DNA from: Epiperipatus broadwayi
Taxonomy: Eukaryota > Onychophora > Udeonychophora > Euonychophora > Peripatidae
Reading direction: 5' to 3'
Assembly: GCA_028023455.1 (NCBI GenBank)
Contig: JAQFVV010006271.1
Location: forward strand, 1,001,795-1,065,794
DNA length: 64,000 bases
This document shows positions 26,031-37,567 of this stretch, piece after piece. The notes below the pieces were generated by a model. It saw only the letters and a program-made list of their open reading frames with translations, was not told where the DNA came from and did no database searches. Positions within the stretch are counted from its first letter, which is position 1. Each line of letters starts with the position of its first letter. The position numbers were made by a program, and so were the translations under genes.

Positions 26031-28407
26031 TGTAACGGGCTGGTGGATTCCAGAAGAGATAGGGGGAGCGCATCTTACTATGGTCGGACTTTGGGTCTTT
26101 GGATAGGATGCAAGTGATTATGTGATGAAATACATAACCTATGATTGTACCTACTTTCAATAGACTAGCTCTACCTATTTTTATTAACCTAGATACAATT
26201 TGGGTCAGTTCATCCAATTCTCACCCCTTTCTAGCCGCATTATACCACAGTATTCAAACTCAGGGAGTAATTGCCTGAGCTCTCTTATCAGGGAAGGAGA
26301 TCACGCTAATAGTAGTTATTGCACTTCTATATAAGTGATAATTAATTACCAAAAATCAATTAAGCATAAGATATATAAAAAATATGTATGTGCAGTATAA
26401 GTATATATGTATTAAAAGTTATAATAAATGACTTAAATATGTATATGTATTTCCTCTATCATAGTAATAATATTAATAGGTGTGAAACTAAATAAGATAA
26501 TAATGTTTATAATGGATATGTGAATAATGAAGAACTATAAAGCTGATGGTGGATATTGAAATAATGATGAGTTAGAGACCAAATTAAAATAACGAATTAC
26601 ATAAACATTTATTGACTAACAAAAAAAAATATGAATAACAATTAAATCTGATACATGTAATTGATTTTGTCAAGGATGAATCTCTACCACATCAATGTCT
26701 ATAATGATATTAATAAAAATAAAACCCTTGCCCTAAACCCAATGGTAGAAGTTCATGTACTTGACTAATTATTTACAACAACAAATATATAAAATTATAA
26801 TATGTATATGTGATTTCGATTTTAGCTGGCTAATTTAAAATATGTATACAAACATAACAACAACAACAAAAAAATCTTTGTTGTCTAGATAAATCAATGA
26901 TTATAAATCATTGATTCATAAAAGCAATACAAAAGTAAGCCTAATTAATAATAAATAAGAAAAAAAAATCTATCATTGTGTTTTGCTTAATATAAGATAT
27001 TAAAATTTCTTACCTCCTAATTTCTTATATGTTGTCAAAAGTCAGTCAGATGGAGCGGTCAAAACTATTAATTTTTTTATTCTTATACAATTATAGATGA
27101 TAAATATATATATATAAATCTAATTCCCCCCCCCCTATTACTCTCATACAGAGTAACTCCAAAATTATACACATTAGCTTCCATTTGTAGAAACGAAAAT
27201 AATTCATAAAATTTACAATAGACAAAATAATAAAACAAAAATCACAATTTTTATCCCATTATGTTAATTAAAGTTCGATAAGTCTGCTGGAAATTGTTCA
27301 TTTCCTAAACAAATTCCTACGAATGAAGATGAAGTTTTGCTCCCACAAAGAATAGAAGTTTCTTGTCTGAGTCAAAAAATAATAATGTTCTCCAATTATC
27401 CTATCTTGGATTTGTTTAGGCATTTTATTTAAAGCAAAGATGGTTTTTAAGTTTCTCCTAAATGGGCAGGTAAAATCTTTAAACTGTCATGGCTTTATTG
27501 ATGACGTATTATTACCCCATGGTACAAACTTTTCAGCAAGCAATCATGATATAAAAATAATATATATTTATTGATTCATTTGCTTCTCAAGATTTCAATG
27601 ATGATATTATTATATATCAAAACAATTATTTATTGAATATTACTGCAATGCATAAATTTAACTGAAATTTGTCTAATTAGCAAATAATTTAAATCTTCTT
27701 ACTTTCAAATTAGTTCTTTACCTTCAAACAATTGCTTTAAAATTTCAGCTTTTGATCATTTTGATTAATATTTTAAAAAAATTTTTTATACATTTAAATT
27801 CGAATATACACATTCATTTTGTATTCAAATTTATTTTTTTAAGCAGAAAAAAATAATAATGTTCTATCTTCGAAAGCAGAAGACAATTATAACAATTAAT
27901 ACTGCGTTGTAGGTCATGTGAAGTTTTTAAAACATTTTAACATTGACATTTCCTATTGTTTAACTGACGTAATATTAATAAATGGGATTATAAATAAAAA
28001 ATAATAATTTATAAATATTTTAAATTTCATTTCCACAAATTTCATCTCCACAAATGGTTGCCATGTGTTTAGATTTTAATTTAGTCATTGTTTTTATTTT
28101 ATTTTTTTTTTTAAGTTTATGTGTAAGTTTTTTTTTATTTTTATAGTCATCCCAAATTATTAACATATAATACATTTTATTCCAGTGTTAATATACCTAT
28201 CTGTTTCTCCCTAGTAATTTAATGGCTTTTATTACTTCTTTAGAAATAAAAAGATGTTTATACACATGTGTATGTTGGAAAGAAAAAAAATGTTAATATG
28301 CCAATTTGCTTGACAATTTATTGATTAAGCAAGTATGTTATGAGGCTCCAATTGGTAGACTGTCTTAAATAACTGGATGGTGTGGCAGGTTGTAGCTCAT
28401 CACTACA
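26031..28407 (-). repeat. 5' LTR of the 9.1-kb element
   Basis: 2377 bp, the partner of 19289-21673. It would carry the promoter for minus-strand transcription of the element. A minus-strand open stretch (26217-25981, 78 codons) starts in the LTR and runs through the primer-binding site; the part within the LTR is preserved in the other LTR (19474-19289). I regard it as probably non-functional. Confidence 0.9.
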
Positions 28408-28421
28408 ATATATATATATAT

Positions 28422-29243
28422 AATTAATAAAACAAGTTATAAATTTTGTAACTTGCTTTTAAGCTTCCATTTAAAAGATCACTAGATGGAGCTTATCAAT
28501 AGCTCTAAACAAGCTTTATTTTTATAAGTGCAGAAAGAGAAAAAAATCAAAATCTCTATCATTGTCCCTAGCTCCAGATGAATTGTTTTTGAGCTTATGG
28601 CTTACCTCAGAGGGCTGGGTCTCTAGAAACTAAATCTAAAATACTAACTCAAAAGTCAGCACTTATAAAACACATTTCTATCAATTTGAAAATCTGAACT
28701 TTTCAGACATGTAAATGTCTTCAAATCCAGCTTTTCAAACCAGAGAGCTATATGGGTCTGAATTAAGCTCAGTTTCAACATATAGTAATAGCCTCTGCAA
28801 TATAGCATTGCAAAAGCCATCAAAGGTACACTTATAATAATTAATAAAACAAGTTATAAATTTTGTAACTTGCTTTTAAGCTTGCATTTAAATGATCACT
28901 AGATCGAGCTTAACAATAGCTTCAAACAAGCTTTATTTTTATAAGTGCCAGAAAGAGAAAGAATTCAAAATCTCTATCGTTGTTCCTACCACCAGAGCAA
29001 TTGGTTTGAGCTTATGGCTCACCTCAGAGGGCTGGGAATCTAGAAACTAGATCTAAAATACTAACTCAAAGGACAACACATATAAAACACATCAATTTGA
29101 AAGTTGGAACTTTTCAGACACGTAAATGTCTTCAAATCCAGCTTTGTAAAACAGATAGCTATATGGGTCTGAATTCAGCTCAATTTTACCATATAGTAAT
29201 AGCCTCTGCAATATAGCATCACAAAAGCTATTAAAGTGTATAT
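28422..29243. repeat. Tandem dimer of a 417-bp repeat
   Basis: Two direct copies start at 28422 and 28839 with AATTAATAAAACAAGTTATA and end near GCAATATAGCAT..CAAAAGC. They match almost base for base with scattered substitutions and small indels. Within each unit, AACAAGTTATAAATTTTGTA followed by ACTTG is a small hairpin. The dimer starts directly after the TA tract bordering the 9.1-kb element. No coding frame. Family not recognised; satellite-like or a tandem insertion. Confidence 0.75.
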
Positions 29244-29589
29244 TTTATTTTACATTTATTATTATCATTTAAATTGAATACGTTAATAAAAAAATAATAT
29301 TTTAAAAAGACGATTTTGTTTTGTTTTTATTTTCGCATTACAAAAAAGCACAGAAAAATTATTAAAATCAACGCCTGTGAATGTTCATATTTTATAGTTT
29401 TAGCGTGAAAATGGTGCCATCCAACGGCATCTGTAGCTATAATACAAGCACCGTATATTATTGTTTAACTAACAAGTGTGTATATTTTTAGTACTAATAA
29501 ATTGTACATAATAATTGCTGAGTATTTGTGTCCGTTGGTTTGGAAACGAACCTGTAAGCCTAACCAAATGCTACACATACAATTAAATT

Positions 29590-30975
29590 TATGAAGAAAG
29601 GAAAGACAACAGATAATGGTGGAATTATAATCGATATATTAAAAGAAGCACCTGAAGAAATATAAATTTTTTTGACAAAGTTATTGGAAGAATGCAGTAT
29701 TAATAGTTTTGAAAAGGTGATAAAGAAGACATTAGAAATTACAGACCTATCAACCTTTTATCAGTTTTATACAATATTTTTACCAAGATAATTACATCTC
29801 ATCTACAAAGAACATTGGATTTCAACCAACCAAGAGAACAAGGTGGATTTAAAAGTGGTTTTAATGCAGTAGATCATATCCAAGTATTGAGAGATGTTAT
29901 AGAAAAGACCAGTGAATATGAGTTGCCATAATGCTTTCGATTTGTTTATTGTAAAAATGCAATTGATTATATAAGCATTTCTTCAGTGATTAAAGCATTG
30001 TATCATCAAAATATAAATCCAGGATATTGTCACATTTATAAAAATGTAATAGCAACAATTAGATTACTTAATGATATTAGGAAGATTAACATTGAGAAGG
30101 GGGTGAGTCCAAATCTCCAAAACGTTTTACAGCAAAGCTACAATAAATATTTTGTGGATTAAAATGAAAAGCTAAAAGAATAAAAGTAAATGGAGATTAT
30201 TTAAATCATTTAGGTTTTGTAGATGTTGTAGTTGCTTTTGGAAATAATTCTTTAGAGCTTCAGGAAATGTTGCAGGAGTTATCGGATTAAAGTAAGAAAG
30301 TAGGACTAAAGGTAAATGTTAAAAAGACTAAAATAATGTTCAATGTATTTTCTCAAAAGATGAAAATAAAGATCGATTATGATGAGTTAGAAGTTAACAA
30401 CTACAAATATCTTAACCAGATTCTTACTATAGATGGAAGCATAATGGATGAAATTAATCGTAGAATTAAAATTGGTTGGAGTGCTTTCGGTAGAAATAAC
30501 AATATTAAAAAGAAATATACATGTGTGTGTTTGAAAAGGAATGTTTTTTAATAAATGTTTTACTAATTCTTACTTATGGATCAGAGACTTGGACACTTAA
30601 TAGAAGAGCAATACTGAGGCTTCAGACCACTCAAAGAGGTATGGACAGATGCATGTTAGAAATAATTACAAGAGATTGAAAACGCAATATATGGGGAACA
30701 AACAGGTGTTATATCATTGAAACAATTAAAAGAGTGAAGTGGAGTTGGACTGGAAATATTGTTAGAAGATATGATAATAGATGAACAATTGAAATCTTAA
30801 ACTGAATTCCAAGAGATTTATAAGACCCAGAAAGAGACCATATGTGAGATCGACGGACGAACTAAGAAAGTATGTAGGGATAATGTGGAGAAGAGAGGCT
30901 AGATATTGAAAATAATGGATTGAACTTGGAGAGACCTTCACCTTACAGTGGATTGATAATGGTTGACAATAATAA
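29590..30975 (+). pseudogene. Decayed RTE-type LINE, reverse transcriptase part
   Basis: Translation across several frameshifts and stops gives the order of an RTE reverse transcriptase: an IIIDILKEAPEE segment, DIRNYRPINLLSVLYNIFTK, REQGGFKSGF, then a region with VLQQ in place of the usual QGDTISP. Next come KIKIDYDELEVNNYKYLNQI and EINRRIKIGWSAFGR (30336-30551), LTYGSETW, and a terminal GETFTLQWIDNG stop near 30960. The 5' end, including the endonuclease, is missing. The catalytic FADD region (about 30215-30250) is not intact. A TAATAAT-like tail follows. Non-functional. Confidence 0.75.
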
Positions 30976-32010
30976 TTATAATGAATACAATGGATTTTGA
31001 TGAATTCTCTAAAAACGTTGTGGATAATAAGGTGTGAAATAATTATTGATAATAAAAAATATAATTAGTTTTAAAAAAACTTGATAATGATTAGGATAAA
31101 TACTTTAATAACGGCAACCGCTATCTCCCAAAACGATAACGGAATCTATTTACACGTGAATTACGGAAATTGTATATCTAAAAATGACAAAAAAAGTATT
31201 ACTTAATTAAAAAAAATTATGAAAAAATATATAAATAAATATGAAGATCTATAATATAAAATGTATATGCAGCAAATAATCGTTGTAAAAAAATTATAGT
31301 TTTGTTTTTTTGGCAATAAAGATTTTATTTAAAATAAAAAAATAATGTAAACATAAATAATATAAAGTGTAACCATGACCTGTAAATGCAAAAGATTCTA
31401 GACTAAATCCTGCTTATTAAAGACATATTTTATTAATTTAAAAACAAAAATTTTTTTTTTTGCACTTTTTAATATTTTTAGTTCAGCAACGCGTAGTCAA
31501 TATGTATTCACAACTATAAATATGATGTATAATATATATTTTCAATATGAATATACATCTATATATATATATAAACATTATAAAGATCATCATTATCCAT
31601 GATTTAGTATCATAACATGTCTGAAAGCATAGACACAATATGGGGGGAGGGGGCTTTATGATCTGTTCAACCTATGTATTTATGGTTTTCTAATGCTGGT
31701 TTCCCAGATTTTTCAGTGGCTAAAAAGACATTCAAAAATTGTTGCTGTGAACGATAATTGGTATCTCGATATTTAATGTTAAAAAAATAAAATCCTGTAA
31801 GTTACCATCTTCCCTGCAATTATGTAATAAAAATAGTTTTTATCTGTTTATGTTAAACTGCATATAATACTTCATTTTGGGAATTATGGAAATTTATTTT
31901 ACAACATTTCAAAAGTATTTAAATAATCTTTGCAATGTACAGAGATCACTGCCTCTACTAGATCTCACATCTGCTTCTAGAAATATATACAAAAAATAAT
32001 AAAATACAAA
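30976..32010. other. AT-rich intergenic DNA, no gene seen
   Basis: No frames or repeats that I can name. TA tracts occur near 31561 and a short G-rich run near 31642. Confidence 0.6.
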
Positions 32011-32016
32011 AAAAAA

Positions 32017-32126
32017 ATACTTCTGTATAAAATACTTTAATATTTCAACCAGAGGACTAGTCTTTATCAGAAAGAAAACCAGTCCTCTGTTTGAAATATT
32101 AAAGTATTTTATACACAAGTATTTTT
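32017..32126. repeat. Long hairpin (MITE-like inverted repeat)
   Basis: Left arm: AAATACTT.TGTATAAAATAC, then TTTAATATTTCAA..CAGAGGACT. The right arm, ending near 32126, is its reverse complement with few mismatches. The loop is about 20 bp (near 32063-32083). Non-coding. Confidence 0.65.
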
Positions 32127-32194
32127 TTTGTATTTTATGTCTTTGTATATATATACTACTGAAATACAAATATAATGTATATACTTAACCTATA

Positions 32195-32560
32195 TATAAT
32201 TAAAGAGGATTTGAACCCAGCCTTTCAAGATCCCTTCAATCATCCACTCTATTTAATATAATCAATACACATGGCCACATACACGTGAAAAAGATAAATA
32301 ACTTGCTATATATGTACACCATGATGAACCAGCACTCATCAGTTGGTCTGGATCATCATCTTATATATATATATATATATATAACCAATGCTCGGTGGGA
32401 GGGGATGATCCAGAACTGATGAGTACTGGTTCAGCATGAAATACGTATATTGATATTGGAGATCATTTATCTTTTTCACATCTATATGGTCATGTGTATT
32501 GGTTATATTGTGTATAATGCATGACTATAAGGAGCTTGAAAGTTTGAGCCCAAACCATCT
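32195..32560. mobile_element. Foldback element, inverted pair of the dispersed family
   Basis: The left half (GATTTGAACCCAGCCTTTCA, ATACACATGGCCACATACAC, CAGCACTCATCAGTTGGTCT) is mirrored by the right half (GATCCAGAACTGATGAGTAC, GGTCATGTGTATTGGTTATA, GCTTGAAAGTTTGAGCCCAA) around a TA-rich centre near 32375. Same family as 33715-34165. Its arms are related to the right ends of 18030-18475 and 41480-41905. Confidence 0.65.
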
Positions 32561-33714
32561 TCAATAACATATATACACACATACAAATATAACACCAACC
32601 AAAACTGCAACAAATATATATATATATAAAATAAATAAATAATAGTGCTATTAAATTTTTAATGCATTAAATAATTAAAAAAATTGCAAAGCATGCTTTC
32701 ACTTACTGAAATGTGATACTTATCAATTGTATTTGACATGGATCGCATTTCAAAAATTAAAACCATACTTCTGCGATATATTTGATAAAAATCAGGTTTC
32801 ACTAATTTAAAACCATGCTTCTGCAATTTATTTATTATTTAATATTTTAAAAGTTAAATGGGATGATAAATTTATTTATTATATATAGATATAATTGAGT
32901 ACATATTATCATAACTATATATATGTACCTGTGGGTTGTGTATAGTGTATGCTGTGATTGAATTGGAAATTTAGCAGTTAAAGATTCAGGGATCACAGCT
33001 CAACTACATCACATCTTGTATTTGAACTTCACATGATCTTTCATGTAATAAATTACTCAGTTATTATAAGTTTTTATCCAGCATAATTTTGTGGGCTGCA
33101 GTAAGAGAGGTATTCAGATTAAATAAACGCAGTGATTTATTAATTATAGTAATCCCCTATACCCTTATAGTCATTATTCAAGGTTTGGGTGACACAAGAC
33201 TGAAACGAAATTAAGCAAACAACAATTTAAAAAAATCATAAATATAAATTTATAAAGCAATGTAATAAATTATTTGTCAATGAGAAAATACCCCATTCTA
33301 TGCATTCAGTGCAGACTCAAGGTTGTGCGGTTGTTCTTTGTCACTAAATTAGTGTGCTCAATATGCATTAATTATACATTTAATAAGTTATGCAATTTCT
33401 TTATTTTGATGATCAATAAATACTAGATAATAGTAATTAATAAATTCCAATTCAGAAGTATTCATATCAAGGTGAGTTTGTCAGTAAACTATTTTGGATT
33501 CAGATCTAAGTGCATTTATATTTTTGCGTCTAATTCATCTTTAATCATCATCCACTTTTTTATACTATCAAATATGCAACCTGAAATTTGGAATACAAAT
33601 CTTAATTTCTGGAAACTAAACTATCTTGCTTGCATGGTCATCAGTCCAGTAGCTATATAGTGAAAATATGCTACAATATAATATATAGTATTATTTTTGA
33701 AATACAAGCATAAT

Positions 33715-34165
33715 TCATATACTTGGAGTTTTAATGTAAATACAAAGGATTTGAACACAGACTTTCAAGATCCCTTCAGTCATCCACTCCATCTCACCCA
33801 ACTGATACACATGACAACACACATGTAAACAGATAAATGATCTCCAATACACATATTTTGTGCTGAACCAACACTCATCAGTTGATCCAGATCATCATCT
33901 TCCACACACATATATAATCCGTGCTCAATTTATATTGACATAGCAAATCTTCAAGCTTTAATGGACTGGCTTCAATTTACTCCACCCTCCAATTCTTCAT
34001 GTGTGAGAGATGATGATCCAGACCAACAGATTCAGCAAAAAATATGTATATTGGAAATCATTTATCTTTTTCACATGTGTTTGGTCATGTGTATTGGTTG
34101 TGTGAGATGAAGTGAAGGACTGAATGGAGCTTGAAAGTCTGTGTTCAAATTCTCTTATTATACAT
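33715..34165. mobile_element. Foldback element, second inverted pair of the family
   Basis: Left end GGATTTGAACACAGACTTTC is mirrored at the right by GCTTGAAAGTCTGTGTTCAA. Inner arms carry CATCAGTTGATCCAGATCAT and its partner GATGATGATCCAGACCAACA. The unpaired centre is about 33920-34000. The terminal GTTCAAATTC resembles a Pol III B box, but no convincing A box accompanies it. Confidence 0.65.
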
Positions 34166-34219
34166 AAATTATAGTATTATCATAATATTATAACAAATAA
34201 CATATATACATTCTACATC

Positions 34220-34455
34220 CAATGTTTTAGCTATATCATATGGTCTTTATCAAAAATCAATTTAAAAAAACTGTTGCCTCTAACACTTTACATTGGGAAA
34301 TGTGAGTTGTTAGAGGGAATAGTTTTTAAAGTCATCTCTCGATAAAGGCTATATGATATAGTCAAACATTAATGTGAATTTTTAGAAGAAATAATTTTTT
34401 AAAGCTGATATTTGATAAAGACTATACAATACAGTCCAAACATGGGATATTGGAT
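34220..34455. repeat. Imperfect inverted repeat with a third related segment
   Basis: GCTATATCATATGGTCTTTATC near 34229 is inverted at about 34345-34365 (GATAAAGGCTATATGATATA). A second right-hand version (TTGATAAAGACTATACAATA, near 34408) follows. Non-coding. Confidence 0.5.
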
Positions 34456-34689
34456 TTCTATATGTAATTTGTTATAATTGTTCACATAATAAAAAAAGTT
34501 TTTAAAGAAGTATTGTTAAAAAGTTATCATAACAAATGTAAACACTTTTATTCTTTGCTAAGATTGCTACAAACCCAAAAAAACATAATAAGATTCCAAT
34601 CTACACAATGCTTTTCAAATGCAAAATTTATGTATAATACTTTCATTCTGCAACAAATAATCAATAGATGGTAGTATTTATTAAATTAT

Positions 34690-35556
34690 TACTCAAGGGA
34701 GACAAATCAAGGAGAAATGTGATGGTCAAGTTTTTATATGAGAGATGTAAAAAGTAAAATGAAAATGTTTGGTAGATTGCAGTCTATGGAGAATAAAAGA
34801 ATAGCCAAAATAGTATTTAATTTGGTTATGAGTAAAGGGCAAGCAATAAAATGGATGAGAAAGGTAATGTGGTATGCAAAAGATTTGTATAAAGGATTTA
34901 TATTAGTATATTTGTACAAAAGGTGGGATGATTGTGTTAGGAGGATTGTTGAGTGTTATAGTGGTAAGGAATGAGATAAAAGTATAGATTCATTAATAAA
35001 GAATAGGGAGTTAGAGAAATGGAGAACTAGTATGGAGAGTAAAAAGAGTTTAAATATATATAGAAGGAAATAGAACATTAGGTGTGAGTTAATGTATAAT
35101 AATAGTAAGGAAATTAGTTTATTGTTTAAGACTCAAGGGGATCTTTAGCAACAAAAAAATATACTTGTAAATGGAAAATTGTGGGTGATTTTAGTCTGTA
35201 AATTGTATAAGGAAGAAATAGAAAATATTAGGCATATGTTAATTGAATGTAAATGCTTGAAAATAGAAAGGGTACAAATAATGAAGTTATGGAAAAATAA
35301 ATATGGAAAAAGTGATTATGCAGAAAGTGAGTTATTAGTTTTTATGCTGGGTTTGGGAAAAAATAAGGGGAATTTAGATATAAAGGCCATAGAGTTGACA
35401 AAGATTATGTTGTGGAAATGGGATGAAATAGAATATGGGAAAACTTAGAATGGGGAATGGAAGGTAAAGTGGCTAACAGGTTTCTCTGGGCATAGTTGCT
35501 GAAAGATTCCTGACTTAGTTTAAGGAGAAGTCACAGTGCATCACATCACACCGCAT
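34690..35556 (+). pseudogene. 5'-truncated LINE (same family as 42480-45030)
   Basis: Aligns with the last part of the longer copy from its position near 44195 onward: both have GAAAATGTTTGGTAGATTGC and encode KIVFN, RIVECYSGKE and ENIRHMLIECKCLKIERVQI. Both end with the same 3' tail (CACAGTGCATCACATCACA in this copy). Only the C-terminal region after the RT is present, with stops (for example near 34975). Typical 5' truncation of a LINE insertion. Confidence 0.75.
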
Positions 35557-36027
35557 CAGTGGAATTCTACTATATTACCAAATTAGGTTTTGACGTTTAG
35601 CTTTAATTAATGAGGAGTTTCGGATTTGTTTCTGATGTTTCTGGATTTTTGATTTTAATGCACTTTTATCCAGCAATCATCTTTTATCTTTTTGTAGTAT
35701 TATGTTGTCATTCTAAAATTAAAGATGTTTTAATGCTTTTATTTGCAAACTAATATAGACTTGATTCAGTTCATTATCAATATATTATTCTCACCTGTTT
35801 TTTAAAATAAATTCTAGGATTCTGAAAACAAAAGGAAAAGTCATATTATTTCACCCATTGATTGCTAAAACTTATAACTGTAATAATATAAATTGAATTT
35901 TCCTGGGCAAGCATTTTTTTTTGGTTTTATTACTGCACTGTGTTCTCATTATACATGCAATCAATCAATCATGGACTTACTACTTCTGATATATTATTGC
36001 ACCTGACTTTTTATTGTTTGCATAAAG
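35557..36027. other. Intergenic DNA, no gene seen
   Basis: About 470 bp of AT-rich sequence without frames or repeats that I can identify. Confidence 0.55.
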
Positions 36028-36138
36028 TTTTTTTTTTTTAAAGTGTCATAGCATCGGCCTGGACGCGAACCCGCAACCCGGGCAACTGCCTGCAAGTGCA
36101 AGGCAGTTGCACTGACCTCTCGACCACCAATGCAAGAC
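36028..36138 (-). mobile_element. tRNA-derived SINE, copy 1 (no 5S module)
   Basis: On the minus strand: a tRNA-like head with GGTGGTCGAGAGGTCAGTGC (A-box region) and GGGTTCGCGTCC (B box), then GATGCTATGACACTTT and a poly(A) tail (T run at 36028-36039). A 7-bp direct repeat ATAAAGT flanks it (36022-36028 and 36140-36146), consistent with LINE-mediated insertion. Compared with the copy at 37568-37799 it lacks the 5S rRNA part. Confidence 0.75.
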
Positions 36139-36947
36139 TATAAAGTATTTTTGTTATTGTCTTAATGAGAACATTTCAAAAATTTAATAGCATTTTAAGT
36201 ATTGTATATTCATTAAACAATTATATTAATTAAGATTTTCTATAATCCATGAACAAATGCAATGAATAGAAAGGGGATTGTTGTAATTGATATTTAATAT
36301 TTTAGTTTAGAATATTAAATAGTGACATTTAAATCATATATTGACAACGACATTTATTTTTTTTGCAAATTAAAGATATATTGGCTTATTTATATTTACT
36401 CCTGCTTTTATAGAAAGTAGACTTATAATTTGTTGACTGCTTTAAGTTGACTGCTTTAAGTAGCATGACACCTTCAGAACAAGGGACTATCTATAAATTA
36501 AGTATCTCTGCTTATTCAAAAGCAACTTCATATTAGTTTGTTTAGACAATGTTAATATGAGCTTCTGCCTTGAATAGAAACAAATGGTTTGAGTGTCTAC
36601 TAGTTTTGATGGGTTTCAAATCAGTTTTAATTTTTTAAAAATCTGTGGTTTCAAAGATAGGTGGCTTGCCAGATTCTGGAATAACAGTTTTTTTTTTTTT
36701 AAAAATCGGTAAATTTTAATATTTACATTACTCCTTAATATATTGCATAGTTAATTTTCCTATTAAAAGTTGATTATAAAAACTGCATTAAGGGATATAT
36801 TTGATTGTGAATACATTCAGGCTTTATTAAAAACAAATTCATAATTTGATATTTAAATACAAAGTCAGGCTATGATTTCTGGTGTGAAGATTCAGATGTT
36901 AAAATCTCCAGATCACACATGATGATCAGACTTTTATTCTGAAAAAT

Positions 36948-36948
<1 letters not shown>

Positions 36949-36999
<51 letters not shown>
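36949..36999. repeat. (CA)n(TA)n microsatellite
   Basis: About 25 bp of CA repeats run directly into about 28 bp of TA repeats. Confidence 0.95.
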
Positions 37000-37002
<3 letters not shown>

Positions 37003-37567
37003 CAATAACTTAAAAGAATATGAAGTTATATCAGAAACATTTTGAATTAACTTGATTGGTTACATTTGTCATTAAAAACTTACTGTTTAATTCTTACATA
37101 AATATGCTTCTATATTTCTATACACATACTGATATCACAGGACACATTGAAGAATCTCTGGTTTTAGAACAAAATATGTTAAAATTAGTGATCATAAAAT
37201 ATTTTCGATATATGATGATTTGCATGGTTTATATAAGCAAAGACTGTCCAACTGGAAAAATTAGCCTACATTAAAATACTTATTTATTCCTTCCAGGATG
37301 TTGTTAGTTAAATATATACATAATAAAACTTCGTTGCATTGTATATATTTTTTCAAAGTGATCTAAAATAATGTACATTATATTGCATACCCATTATCCC
37401 ATTGCCATTGTTAATATCAGATGTTGTGACGCAGAATGTCTTATTTTCATTTACTTCCAGTTTTAATGCTGACCGCGATTCGATCTTGATTTCAGATTAA
37501 AGCCGCTCTAAACAAACCTTCAATGATACTTTTAATGCGAGTGTCTTCTCGAATCTCTGCTATATAA

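Larger units (their letters stand above)
19289..28407 (-). mobile_element. Non-autonomous LTR retrotransposon with about 2.4-kb LTRs (LARD-like)
   Basis: Two direct repeats of about 2.38 kb (19289-21673 and 26031-28407) bound a 4.36-kb interior. Both begin TGTAA and end CTACA (TG..CA with a TGTA/TACA inversion). ATAT flanks both outer edges, consistent with a short target duplication inside a TA tract. Reading on the minus strand, a primer-binding site follows the right (5') LTR and a polypurine tract precedes the left (3') LTR. The interior encodes a coiled-coil gag-like frame with five internal stops and integrase C-terminal remnants. I find no protease, reverse transcriptase, RNase H or integrase core. 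In the first 320 bp the LTRs differ at roughly seven positions, suggesting fairly recent insertion. Complete in structure, incapable of self-mobilisation by inference. Confidence 0.85.

Noticed and set aside
36050-36130. A functional tRNA gene
   Set aside because: The B box is good, but the cloverleaf is disrupted, and three copies share the same poly(A)-tailed 3' part; they are SINEs.
36949-36999. CRISPR-like or telomeric repeat
   Set aside because: Simple CA and TA dinucleotide runs; no array of spaced repeats is seen in the window.
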